From: Tricholomella constricta
Lineage: Eukaryota; Basidiomycota; Agaricomycetes; Agaricales; Lyophyllaceae
Length of the DNA: 64,000 nt
Assembly: GCA_013368375.1 (NCBI GenBank)
Contig: JAACJP010000013.1
Span: 1 to 64,000 of the forward strand
Direction: 5' to 3'
Every line of letters begins with the position of its first letter. The first letter of the stretch is position 1. Positions 11,718 through 23,967 of this stretch are shown here, one piece after another. The notes under the pieces are model-generated. The model was not told the DNA's origin. It saw nothing but the letters and a program-made list of their open reading frames with translations, and did no database searches. Position numbers and translations under genes: made by a program.

Positions 11718-14700
11718 TCAAAATAGGCCGACTATTCCACGGTTGGGAGATATCACGCTGATGACCTTGCCCTCAAAGCCGAGCAGGTCTCCTCCCTTGG
11801 TGGCAACTAGATCACTGATTTCTGAATTCAAGCCGAGGAGTACTTCAAGATTCACTGAAGCCAGGGCGAGTGCATCCGCTTTGGATAGCTGTCCATTGGC
11901 CTCGAGCGCAGCCTGTCGCGATGAACTCCATATGAGCAAGTCTACGCACTTTGAGAGGTGTTCGGACACATACCCATCCTACATCGAATCGTGTATTCCT
12001 TGCACTCCAGCTTTCTTCAATACCGACTCCCACAGTCACATTGTTGGCATGCAGGAGCGCCACTGCACTGTCCTGCGTAATGGGAGGGCCAGGTAAACTG
12101 CAAGATATAGTCATGATCTTCAGTGCAGGCTTATTCACCGTTGGCGGTGACTTACATTCTTCGAGACTCCCAGGTCCCGGGGAAGGGACGCGAGGGCGTC
12201 AAAATTACGCCAATACCGGCTTCGCCGATTTCTTTGGCGAGAAGATGAGCCTCAGATGCACCACTGAATGTTATTCTGATGGCGTTGCCACTGCGATTTT
12301 CAACTTCCCGTTTGAGGAGAAGGAGGGAGGCCATAACGTCGGCGCTTTGAACCTGAATGACCAGAGGGAGTTTTCCCTACGACGTCCGAGATCAGTCTGG
12401 ACCTCCGCGGACCTATGAAAATTCAGGTACCTCTGCAACTTGGCGGAAGCGCTGAGCGAGGTCGCCATCTCCACCTCCGAGAAGCAGGCGTCGCAGAGCA
12501 GCAATTTGAGTACTTATGCTGGCAGACGAAGAGCCCACTGAAATATGAAGAGCTGTGACATCCTGTACCACAGCGCCATGTGCAAGCCTGTGCACTGCCC
12601 CAGTGGAAAATGCTGTGCTCAAACCAGATAGAAATCCGCGGGACGTCGGCGCGACAATTCCAGTCGTTACACCGGCCCGGTATGCTAGCCTAGACAAGAT
12701 ACGTTGGGCTGAATGCAAGGATACCATGGTCACGGGCTTGCTCACAGAGTATCCCTGCCGGCGAATTGAATGCCATCAACGGCTTGAATGACGCTTCCGT
12801 CTCCCCCAACGATGGAGGGAACCTTCTCTGTAAGGGGATCAAAGACTTTTCCGTCATTCGTAGACGCCTCCATCTGTATTTCGGTAAGCCCAAGAGAGCT
12901 TCCGAACGAGACAAGACCAGGTCTAAACCAGGATGTCAGAATAATGATACCTATACCAACAGGAGCTGCTCACGAGATAGATCCCCCATCTAGATCAATG
13001 CGGCGAAACCCAGACGCAATAGTGGCTTCGGAGCAATCTCCAGCGCAGGTAACGGCGCCGTGCTCGACCACGACTATGCCCGCTCTTTTTTTCACTCTAC
13101 TAGAGAACACCTCAAGAATGGTGTGACCACGTCGGAGATAAATACTGCTGACGTTGGTGAAGACCACAACGCCAGAATCATCTTCCGCCGGCTCCAATGG
13201 AGGCAAGCCGTCATATTTAAGGGCCTCTTCCGCTTCTTTGTCGAAGTTGGGGGTCTTCGGTATACATTGAAATTGTGCCGGCTTGTCAGTCGAGAACGGT
13301 TGAGCCATTTGAGCTATGCCGTCGATGTAAACTTGTTTCGGGGTTGCTCCCAACGTCAACGGGTGGCTGTCCCACACAATTACATCTAATTCAGTACGTC
13401 AATCAATAGCGAGGGCCTTGAACTTCATAAAAATATGTCACCAGCATCGTAGCCTAGCTCGATCATCAGCACGAGGTAATTCAGTCAGATAAACATGTTT
13501 ACCTGATTTGATGAAACCAATTCGGTGGTCTTGACCTATCACCGTCGCTGGCGTTGATGTAACAGCTGCCAAAGCGAGATTATCGGGTAAACCGTAGTAG
13601 TGAGCTTGCTGTGCTTCGTAGACGAGGTGGCGCGAGTTCAAAACGGGGTGATCACTCTATATGCAGCGGAGTGGGTCGCGAGTTTTCAATACCCAGATGC
13701 TGCCTAGATGCATACTGACCTTCATAATGACCCTTAACCCATTGTCAGCAAGAATGCGTGGCGCAAATTCGGAACCTCGATAGGCTTCGCGTTTGTACCT
13801 CGCATTGGTCGCAAATAGTGCTACTGCAGGAGTAAGACCTAAATTCGGGAGATGTATCCGGCGTAAGTCCTGTCTTTGGACTTGGAAAAATCATCAACAG
13901 ACCATATGCTTTCTTGATCAGGTCCGGCACGAGGTACGTCTCGTGCGCATGATGAAACGCAGCTATAGGGAATTTGAATTCGTTACTCAGCTTCATGAAT
14001 GAGAAATCACTTCAATACATATAAGCGCGCAGATGCAGTAGCTTCGCACTTACCCTTACGATGCCATCAAGGTCGGTGGCTTCGTAGCAATGATTGTGGA
14101 CCTAGCCTCAGTTGGATGAGAGTGTCACAGGTAACTTATATATAAAACCCACCTTCACACGCCCACGGAGCACGTCCACAAGAGCCTCCCACTGCAGGTC
14201 TTCAGGATAGTCACCAAGGCTATCCCACTGGTTTGCCATTGCCTTTGCGCAATATTCATCTTGGCTCTCTTTGATTTTGCGGGCAGTGTCATATCTAAAG
14301 GTCGATCAACATGATTTCTCATGAACAAGCAGCAAAGACAAACAAACCCCTGTCTGAATGCCCAGACCGTGTCCATTCGAGTCCCAGAATACACTCGGCC
14401 TACAAAGACGTCAATATATGTCTCATGATACGTTCATTGAACGATTACTAGGATTTTCTCCTATAAATTTATATTGCTCTTCAGTATATGTCGGTAGCCG
14501 AGATGTCCAACGCACCACACGCGTGCCTGATGGAAACGCATGTTAATTGCTTGTAAAGTAAGATGTTTCTCACAAGCTCACTTCATCTGCCTCCAGCGCG
14601 GCCGAGACAGATGTTCAGTATCGCTCTTATTCAAGGAAAAAGGTGGCTCAAGAAGCATGGATGAGCTAGAACGCTCTGCGGTTGGGCGCAATTTGATGAC

Positions 14701-15468
14701 GAATGCTTGTCCGCCTGATAAAAGTGATAAGAGATGAGTTATACGAAACGGGGTGGAGGGCTAACCGATGGCGTCAGCCGATCCTGGCAGAACAACAGAC
14801 GTCGTAACACCTCCTGAGATTGACAAGCGGTAGGCCTCGTCATGTGTGTTGAGTCCATCAAGACTACGAAGCCATGGCAGAACAAGTCCCTTGAAGGAGT
14901 TTGTATCTTGTGCACCTTTGAGGGCTGGTACACTATCTACTCCCACATGGGAGTGGATATCAACGATACTGTATAATCAAAGGTCAGCATCCACGTAAGC
15001 TCAAGCAAGCACGACATACCCAGGCGAGACCCATGCACCCGCCGCCTCAACTACCACAAGGTCGTCGTACGGGTCAAGGGTGCTCTGGTCGATATGCCCT
15101 ACAGCCTGAATAATTCCTTTGTCGAACAAAAGGTCCCCCATGACAACTTCATGGCCTGAAACACGTCCAGTCCAGATAGTCGCGTTCCGGATGAGTGTAG
15201 GGGCTGTTCCTGGTTGGAACCGATCAGACTGAGTCCTTAGGTGAAAATCTGCCGGCGGTCCAGGTTGAGCATCCAGGAAATTGCATTTCCGCAGGATTTC
15301 AGCTGCATTGATGGGCAAATTGGCAGATGCAGTGTCTTTCCACTTCAAAGTCAGGTGAAGAGTCCCCAGAGTGAAGACCGTAGCCACAATAACGAACAGT
15401 GGAGACCGGAGATGCGGGTGAGTTCGCCTTGGGGACCCATAGGAACGGTGGGAGGGTAGCTTGTCCAT
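11718..15468 (-). CDS. membrane-anchored amidohydrolase, copy A
   Basis: Seventeen exons from 15468 to 11718 give 932 residues. A short basic N-terminus precedes one hydrophobic anchor (about residues 23-41), so the protein is probably a type II membrane or secreted-side enzyme. The amidohydrolase-superfamily metal motif appears as VDIHSHVG at about 153-160, with later conserved stretches (PWLRSLDGLNTHDEAY, NHCYEATDLDGIVR, AAFHHAHETYLVPDL, SDHPVLNSRHL) that hold candidate His/Asp ligands. Fungal relatives are often labelled carbohydrate esterase 9-like or metal-dependent amidohydrolases; the substrate is unknown. An 11-bp exon (14516-14526) and a 12-bp exon (14449-14460) encode the CGENPS turn and recur in copy B at 20270-23967. 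An upstream in-frame ATG at 15480 would add four residues; MDK is chosen because copy B starts MEK. Confidence 0.88.
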
Positions 15469-15589
15469 GGTTGTTCCCATGAGAAGAAGTATGGCTTGTC
15501 AACCTAGTAGACGCGCTATTAGTATTAGTATCACGCCAATGGTGAAAAGCGTCAAGCGGCCCGTTGATCCGGGTTGGTTCCATGCACTC

Positions 15590-16839
15590 ATGTCAAGCTC
15601 CGCGACAAATGATCCTCCTGTCCCACCGGTCGTCCTCGGCACTGGCAACAACATCCTAATCAACCCTCTTCAGGTGCGCGTGTACACTATCCCCATTGCC
15701 GAGGTCTGAGCCGGATCCAGCGAGGAAACCTTGTCTTGGACTGCATTCGAAATGTCGGGAAGGAATTTGGGGACATCATCGCAGACTATCAAGTGGGCAG
15801 GACTACTGGCGTGTTGTTCTTGAGGTGTGTCGCGATCTCGCGAATGTGACATGAAGTTGACTTCTCGTAGCCTGAAATATCATCGACTTCATCCCGAATA
15901 CGTTCATATTCGTGTTGAGAAGCTCGGCCATTCATATACCCTCAGAATCTTGCTCATTCTTTGCGACATCGTGCGTCTCTTTCGTACGAGGTGTCTTGAT
16001 TTCTCACTGCCTTGCAACAGACAGAACACCGCGATGCCATACGAGAACTTACAAAGGTACATCTCATTCCATGTGGCTCGTTACATTTTAATACGAGTGA
16101 TATCCAGGTTTGCCTGATAAACAACATCACAGTACTTGTCGCATTCTCGTCGGTCTCGACATTACTTACGGAATGCATCTTTGAACGCTGAACGTCTCTC
16201 CTACAGGTTCGAAGAAGCAGGGCATTACCTTTCAACTCTGAAGCAATTCGAACACAAACCACCAGACATGATCAAAGAGCGCGTCGATAAAGATTACAAT
16301 GCCATCCTGCGGACAGCTCTGACCAGCATTAGCAAGGTCAACAAAACCGACGTCGAGACGCTTCGCACGTCTTTCGGGGTACGTCCGCTTCACAATCCTT
16401 CACACATGAAAATGACAGGCGACTCACTTCTGGACTCGTCAAGAGCTTCGCCAACATCGCCAAAGCGACTCCCGAACAACTACGCAACCTCCCTGGCTTC
16501 GGTCAAATCAAGGTCAAGAACATCAAAAACACATTCGAGAAGCCTGTGCGAAACAACGCGACGCGGACGCTGCCTGCCATGATTGCTGCAACCCAATCTG
16601 CTGCAGCCAACTCCAAAGAGGCTCCCCAAGAAGGATCCGCCGAATTTTTAACACCAGCTGTGATGGCCTCAGCCAATGAGACGGAAAAAGAGATTCTTTC
16701 GACTCGTCCACCAAGAGAGCCCAGCCCCGTGTGGGACATCGAGCTGGATCTCAATGATGATGACCTACCTCCCGCCGAACGAGGCCCACTTCCCGGACAC
16801 TCACCTCGTCCATTCGACATAGATTTGGATCTAAACTAG
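15590..16839 (+). CDS. ERCC1/Rad10 nucleotide excision repair protein
   Basis: Seven exons (15590-15673, 15721-15824, 15871-15970, 16021-16056, 16108-16148, 16207-16378, 16444-16839) give 310 residues. NPLQRGNLVLDCIRNVGKEF and LSLKYHRLHPEYVHIRV define the ERCC1 central domain that binds XPA and DNA. A tandem helix-hairpin-helix region (SFANIAKATPEQLRNLPGFG) mediates pairing with XPF/Rad1. The heterodimer is the 5' incision nuclease of nucleotide excision repair; ERCC1 itself is catalytically inactive. The C-terminal ~85 residues are Ser/Pro-rich and end in two short LDLN-type acidic motifs (residues ~280-310), unusual and possibly an interaction motif. Only 121 bp separates its ATG from that of amidohydrolase A. 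Confidence 0.93.
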
Positions 16840-17037
16840 CTTCTGACAAATAATGATATCCGAATTGTATTTATACGAAGAATAATAGCAAATCGAGTAC
16901 ACTTAGGGAGCTGTATGTAACTATAAGCAATATTAACGTAAGATCGGGGGGGGGGGGGGGCAGGGGCAGCAGCGTTGCAACAGCTTAAAGGCATCCAAAA
17001 TAGCCTGCACTGCGACGAAAGAGGAAGAAAAAGAGCA
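16840..17037. terminator. convergent 3' region with a G15 run
   Basis: A 198-bp gap between the stop codons of ERCC1 and the converging minus-strand gene. It holds 15 consecutive G at 16946-16960 on the plus strand. Both transcripts must end here or overlap. The G run could form a quadruplex on one transcript or block polymerase; that is inference. Confidence 0.35.
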
Positions 17038-20000
17038 TTAAGAGGAAGCGCCATTCGGCTTCTTGCGCTTGGTAAAGTAGGTGTGCAGAGTCCGGGCACT
17101 CTGGAGGGCCGTCTGGCGTTGATAATAGATTCGCAGTGAGAGCTCTTTGAGAGCGCCTTTGGTGCGGGAGCGGTCCAAGTGGGTTGCACGGATATCAGCT
17201 GCAAGAAAGACGCGAGTGGAGTGAGAATCTAGTAGAAAAATGTTTGGGCGGACAAAAGCTGGACTTACAGATCTTAGAATGTACATTCTCGATAGCCAGC
17301 CGGATCAAAGCAAGGGGTGGTTCTGCTGGTTGAGCAGGAGCTACCGTGTCGTGCGACGAGGAGGGCCGGGGCCGAGGCGCATTACGTTCTTCCATGACAT
17401 AGCCTATGACATTGGTTATGGCAACACCCAGTATCTGGACATAGAACGCCATGTCGACAAAGTCTGTGTTCTCGTGCTGTTCGAAATGTCCAAGTTCGGA
17501 GTCATTGTTTCCCGTGCGTTTCCGCGTCAGCTCCACCACCAACGGGAAGAGTGGAGGAAGGTCGGTATAACGCTTCTAAGGGATGCAAAGGTCGGTCATT
17601 ATAAACAACACGTCACTGAGAATTACACGCACGAGGGATATGGCTTGCTTGTTGGTGATGATGCCGTGTGCTACCCACCTGGCGATACGCTGCGTGCGAC
17701 CAATGCCAGACCCAAGGAGAGCCACAATGTACGCCTTATTGACAGGTTCCAACGTCGACACATATTTGAGCAGCCTGGTACAGATCGTGGATTCCTGCAA
17801 ACGTTTAGTATTCCATTCGTTCAACATGTACACGATGATTCGAATGACTCACGAGAAAGGCGGAGATGTCGTCCCCGGAGGCGATGGATCCACAGACCGC
17901 ATCGATGGAGAGCATTACTTCAACCTGAAGCTCGGGGGAGCTTGAGGGTTCGTTGGCCAGTAAAACCATCGACATGAGGATATCAGGAATTTCTTCAGCA
18001 GATAACCGACGCGATCTAATTCAGGACGTAATTAAAACGCATGTTAATTCATCCAAGGCTTAGACTCACCTGGCTGAGGCAGTGACGAGCATAACCAGGC
18101 GATAGAGCACCGAATCTCGTGTTCGTGAAGAAATGGACACAGGTTGCATGTGCGGAGCAGACCAGCCCATCGCACTCAGCACGGCAGATTGGGCACCAAG
18201 ACGTGCAAGGGTTGATAGAATGCAAACAAAGGATATCCCAGGCAGAGGAGGTATAGAAGTGTCCCAAATGTGATTGAGGACCTGGAGAGCCGATTTAGAC
18301 ACGGTAGTTTCCTCTGACGACAGTGCTGTCATGATTGTCAGAACAGAACAATCAAGTCACACAGTATGGACTCACGCACCTAGTTGGCACAAGTATGGGA
18401 TGACGATGGTGTTCTCAGCCAGGTTGATAGAAGAGATCGCCCCCGTACCAATGAGCATGGTGGCTTGTACGAGGTCTGGCAAAGAGCATTTTAGACACCA
18501 CCACGGAAAACCTTTGCTGCAAAAGAACTTACCATTGCGTTGAATGGCACCTTGCAGTACGGACATTATCGGGTGAGGGTTGGAGATGTTCAACGGGGGC
18601 GGCGCCGCTTCATCGACATCCATGAAACCATCCAACTCTTCGCCCATTTGCCAAAGAGGTACCCCAACAGGCTTTTCAGTCTCCTTCTCCCTCTGCTTAC
18701 TCGCTCTATCGCTATCCAACATGTTGACAATCGCCTTTCCGTTTTGTTCACCCAAGAGCCTTGCGCGGTCCTCGTCATCTAACTCCTGTTCACTCTCACT
18801 AGCGTCATGAGCCATGGGACTGGAAGATTTCAGAGCCAACCGTCGGCGTTCAGACACGGCTTTCCTGGCAGCTGCCTCGTTTGTAAAGTCGTCATTGACA
18901 TCAACATCGACTATTATGGCATCTCTGTTGGCGAGGGCTGCTTCTGCCTGGCGCAGTGCCTCGGAGCCTTTGCCGCGCTGGTCGTCGCGCTTCTTCTCTT
19001 TGAGAAGATCGTCAAGGGGGTTATACGCCTTTCCCTTGCCCTTTTGCGTTGGAGCTGTAGAGATGACTGGAGTGCGGGTCGATGCAACGCGCATACGCTT
19101 TGACGAGGGGGAAGGAGCAGACATGTGTTTCAATCGAGAGGACGAAGGGGAATGGTCGCGGTTGCGCAGGCTGTAGCGTCCTGACGGTCGACTGGATGAA
19201 GCGAAAGGCTTCTTCGAGATGGTACTGCAAGATGTAAATTGTGAATGAGGGCCTGCTTCGCACAGGAAGGATTAAGCGCACCTTTTCCCCTTGGCTCGTA
19301 TGGGGGATTCAGGAAGCATCTCATCGTCGCTACTGTCACTCAGCTCGTCCTTGAATTCACGGACGGGAGTCTCTGGACGGTTTTGCAGGCTCTCAGCATA
19401 CGCCTTGGCCTTGATATCAGCAATAATTTGAGCGGCTTTCGTAGTCGGATTCAACGCCTTTGGTGATGCAGGAACGGGCGAAAGGCTGGACATTCTGTCT
19501 GGTGATGGCTGAGTGGTATGGAGATTGAACGCAGATTTGTTTGGTGAATCGACAAAGACATCATCGACTAGGAGCGAAGGAGCGGATATAGCGCTGTGCC
19601 GCCATTCATCCACGCTCCGCTTGACAAGCAGCGGGTCACGCTGGGGCGAATGTGTCGGAGCCATGTCCAGCTCATCCGACTGGCTGGTGGGCACCAACTC
19701 GCTGCAGGGCTCCGGAGATGAGAGACGCTGCTTTTTCTTGGGGTTGCTTCTTATGTGGGAGGAGTGGGTGGTCAAGTTTTCCGTGGCTCTTAGGGGTGCA
19801 GGAGAGGAGATTAGGGTTGTTCCAGCAGATGTAGGACGCGCCGGAGATCGCAAGATGTAGACGGCAGGGGCGGGCTGTTCGACGTCTGAATCGCTGTCGA
19901 ATATGGACTTGCGCTGCTGTCTGGCACCAGAGGAGGGCCGAGGACTGAGAGAGGCAATCGTGGGGGAGTTGGCGGGCTTGACCAAAGGCATGGGAGGGGG

Positions 20001-20198
20001 CAAGAGATGCTTTGCAGATCTGACAGGCGAGACTATCTCGACAGCGTCCATGAATGCCTGCGTGCTTGAGGTTGTGGGAGAAGACGCGTCGGAGACGGCA
20101 AGCGTGGACTTTGTCGCGTTAGAAGAATTAAACGCGCTTTTGCGCGTAAAAAAATCGCTAATGGGTCTTGTCGCCACAACAGCCGTCTTCTTGGCCAT
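17038..20198 (-). CDS. unrecognised protein, disordered N-half, helical C-half
   Basis: Eight exons (20198-19282, 19224-18533, 18475-18380, 18325-18070, 18015-17853, 17794-17633, 17575-17269, 17198-17038) give 917 residues. Near the N-terminus lies ATRPISDFFTRK, close to a PCNA-interacting box but lacking the usual glutamine. The next ~500 residues are Ser/Pro-rich, with a KKKQR basic patch and many SP/TP sites, typical of a phosphorylated nuclear protein. A charged stretch (NPLDDLLKEKKRDDQ) follows. From ~530 onward the sequence is hydrophobic-helical with armadillo/HEAT character (LVQATMLIGTGAISSINLAE, SALQVLNHIWD). I do not recognise the family; a genome-maintenance scaffold is speculation. 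An upstream ATG at 20255 would add 19 residues. Its ATG lies 71 bp beyond the stop of amidohydrolase B on the same strand. Confidence 0.8.
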
Positions 20199-20269
20199 CG
20201 TCCGCGTCCAAGTCTTCAGCGGGCGGACTTTCAACTTCAGACCGCGACCAACCAAGCGGACTTTGAATT

Positions 20270-23200
20270 TCAGACTATTACGTACATCCCACCCCGACGC
20301 GCCGACAACACGCCAACCACCTTTGATTCCCTATCCAACAGCTCCCCCCCACGCGTCGCAACCAAATCCCCACCCTCTTCGCGAACCTCAACGCCGAGCA
20401 GTTTCTCAACATTCACTGACCCGATGGCCAGCGCTTGCGACCTTGAAATCCTGCCACCAGCCTCAATAGCAGCCTTTGCTCTTCATCAGCCTTTGACCCC
20501 AGCGCAGAAAGAATACCAGACACACCCAAGCAACATCAAACGGCAGGTTCCGCGCCGACCAGATCTCCTCACACCCAATGCCCACCGTAACTCCATGTGA
20601 CATGAGCTTCACGACCGCACCGTCCCTCGAGAGAGGCGGCCCAGGCAGGCTAGAACCATAATGTTATATATATCCTTCCTGGATGACCTTTTTGTTGACT
20701 CACATTCGGCGGTCCTCCCAAACATACGGGAATGGTCGAGATGGGTTGAGAATGACTCCAACCCCGGCCTCGGCCAGCTCCTTTGCGAGAATATGCGCTT
20801 CTGCAGCACCTGTGATGGTCATCTTCATAGACTTTCTTGTCTCGATTTCAACTTCTCTCTTCAGAATAATCAACGTCGCAATGATATCCGCACTATGCGC
20901 CTCCACCACAAGCGGGATTTTACCCTGTTTTACTTTGAGAATCCGCGTCAACTACGCAGCGAGGGGTGCACTGACCTCGGTGACTTTCTTGAACCAGTAT
21001 CCAGAGGCGCCATCCTGTGGGCCGAGCAGCAGTCGGCGGAGAGCAGCTATCTGTGTGCTGATCCTGGGTTTCTCGAAATGCCGCACGGAGACATGCACTC
21101 CTGTAACTTCCTGGATAACCGCTCCCGCTTCAAGTTTATGCGCTGCACCCAGGGAGAAGGATACCCCAAGCCCCGAATAGAAATTCTTGTGCGTTGGCGC
21201 TGTAATACCAGACGTCACCTGCACGATCACCGATTAATTAATGACACAGAAATGACGCTGAAAATCACCACATACCCCAACACGATACGCAAGACTTGTG
21301 AAGGACGAGTCAGTCCGGGACTTGAGAGCTCGAATAAATCAAAACCTACTATGCATCCCGACTCCCAAACAGCAATCCATCCACAGCGCGAACAATGGCC
21401 GTGTCGCCTCCCAGGATCTTTGGTACGCCCTTCACTAGGGGGTCGAACACATCCCCGTCGTTCGTCGAGTCCTCCGCTTCAATATGATGCAGTCCAAGCG
21501 GGGAACCGAATGAGACAAGACCCGGAGAGATTGAACCGCCCTCAAGGTCCACATACGTAGCGGCAGCGGCGTCGAAGGCGGTCAGGCAGTCAGCATGCAT
21601 GCCTGAGCAGACCAAGGACCCATTCCGTGCGACAGCGACACCCAATTCATCCGAAAGACCATTTACTGAGAATAGGACCTCGACAGCATCCAACGTCCGC
21701 TTGTACACCGACTTGACGTTGGTGAATACCGTTAGATCGCCTGTGAATTCCTTGGGGGCGATGGGAGGAAGACCTTCATATTTGACAGCGTCAGCTGCTT
21801 CTTTGTCGAAGTTGGGCACCTTGGGTGATTCTTGAAAGGTCTTGGGCTTTTGCACGATGTGAACAGATTTAAGTTGAGGGATTCCGTCTATAAATACTTG
21901 AGAGGGCGTTGCACCGAGTGCGAGAGGGTGACTGTCCCAAATGACGAGATCTAGAGAATTATGAGTACCTCCGAGGTTTTGGCGACTTCTGCTTGGACTT
22001 ACCGGCGTCCCATCCTATAAAATCAGCTTCAGTAAGATTTTTAAAGTGGGTATCATATCGCACAACTTGCCTTCCTGTATATAACCAATACGGTGGCCCA
22101 TGCCCATAACCTCCGCAGAGTTGCTTGTAACCGATGCAATGGCGAGATTTTCAGGAAAGCCGTAATAATAAGCCTGTTGGGCTTCGTAAAGCAGGTGGCG
22201 TGAGTTGGATATCGGGTGATCACTCTAATCGAATGTCAGAACGGTTGTCTCTGGGCGATTCTTGTAAACACACCTTGAGTAGGACCTTGATTCCATGCTG
22301 TGCGAGGATACGTGGAGCAAACTCGGAAGACCTGTACGCCTCACGTTTATATCTAAAGGTTCAGGATTCAGACTTAGAGGAGTTGGGCAAGGTGAGCTAA
22401 TACCTGCTGTTTGTCGCGAAGAGGGCGATTGCAGGGGTGCCGTCTAAATGGAAAGATGTTAAACTCATACAAAACGTTAAACAAGACTTGCAAACCATAC
22501 CGTAGGTCTTTTTTAGGAGGTCTGGGACAAGATAGGCTTCGCTCGCGTGATGGAATGCCGCAATGGGGAATTTGAATTCATTGGAAAGCTGATAACATCG
22601 CTTATTCGACAAGAGCATCCATTATTACCAGTATGATGTGGACTTACTCGAACCAGCGCGTCGAGATCAACAGCCTCGTAGCAATGGGCATTAATCTTGA
22701 CCTTGCCTCTAACGACATCAACCAAGGCTTCCCACTGGAGATCTTCGGGAAGCTCGCCAAGGTTCTTCCATTTACCAGCCAAAGCAAGGGAGCAGTATTT
22801 GTCCTGTTTTTCTTTGATATCGAATGCCGTCTTGTAGCTGGAGACATAGATTAGCGCCCGCAAATACCTCTATATGCCAACCTTACGCTTCGCGAAACGC
22901 CCAGTTCGTGTCCATCCTTGTGTCCTTATATTGGCCGTCTGATGAATGGGTTACCTTAAGAAAGGACTGTAATTCTAAAAGAGATGTCGTACTTGGATTT
23001 TCACCTGAAGAGTTCGGAATTTAGGCAGAGTACAGGCTGACACGAGGTATCTAATGAAGAACGCACCGCATGCGTGCCTGGGCAGGCGACTTGTGTGAGA
23101 CATGTTGAAAGCGTATGAGCAAGAAATCTCACTTCATATGACGCCACCTGGGAGGCAAGTTGGGATTGGAGAACGAGCTGTTGATGTTGTACGGGGGTTC

Positions 23201-23967
23201 GAGCAACATGGATGTCGGTGTTCGCTCCGCGGTTGAGCGAAGCTTGATAACAAAGGCCTGGCCGCCTGTGCATCGAGTTTAGCGAGCTGGATATAACTAA
23301 TTCATTTTTACCCACCGATAGCATTTCCAGAGCCAGGTAGAATGAGAGAGGTGGTGACGCCGCCAGCGATGGAGAGCGGGTAAGACGCATCGTGAGTATT
23401 CAGCCCATCCAGGCTCCTGAGCCACGGCTGAATAGTCCCCTTGGGAGAGTTGTCGTCCTCGGCACCATTTAGCGCAGGCGACGGGCTGTCTCCTAAATGA
23501 GAGTGGATATCCACAATACCAGGGGTAACCCAGGCGTCCTTCGCATCCACAACAATTAGGTCACTTGAGTAGGCCTGCAGCAAACCATGATGAAGGCTTC
23601 CGACACTCTTAATGAGTCCTTTGTCCAACAGAATGTCTCCACGAATAACTTCGGTTCCGTTCTTCCTTCCGGTCCATATCCTTGCGCGCTTGATTAACAC
23701 CGGCTTGGTGCCATGGACAAACCTGTCGGAACGGGAGCGCTTGTGAAAGTCTTTGGGCGCGGCTACTTGGTCCAGCAGAGAATGGCAACGAGAAATCGTG
23801 GCTGCAGCATGCCGCGGAGGATGTCCGTTCGTCTGCAGATGCCTGTCGTGGCGTACGGCGACGGTGAGGAGGTATAAAAGGACACTGCATACACCGAGAG
23901 TCGTCAAGAGGCGTATGTTGAGGGTCCTATCGCTGGGTATACGAGGTTGTCTGGCGGCCTTCTCCAT
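20270..23967 (-). CDS. membrane-anchored amidohydrolase, copy B
   Basis: Seventeen exons from 23967 to 20270 give 944 residues, paralogous along the whole length to the protein at 11718-15468. It has a signal-anchor at about 19-38, the metal motif VDIHSHLG, then AHCYEAVDLDALVR, AAFHHASEAYLVPDL and SDHPISNSRHL. Exons of 11 bp (23067-23077) and 12 bp (22993-23004) match those of copy A in length and position. Several other exon lengths are equal too (154, 124, 88, 52 bp), but three introns are unique to each copy, so the duplication is old. The intron 22015-22070 begins gcaagt and is a GC-AG intron; no GT site there keeps frame. A start at 24051 would add 28 residues ahead of MEK. Substrate unknown. 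Confidence 0.88.

Noticed and set aside
20330..20360. apparent frameshift at the C-terminus of amidohydrolase B
   Set aside because: It came from miscounting a run of seven C on the plus strand; with the correct count the frame continues to the stop at 20270.
19903..20469. 188-codon plus-strand ORF
   Set aside because: It is antisense to the N-terminal exon of the unknown nuclear gene and the last exon of amidohydrolase B, both supported by splice phases.
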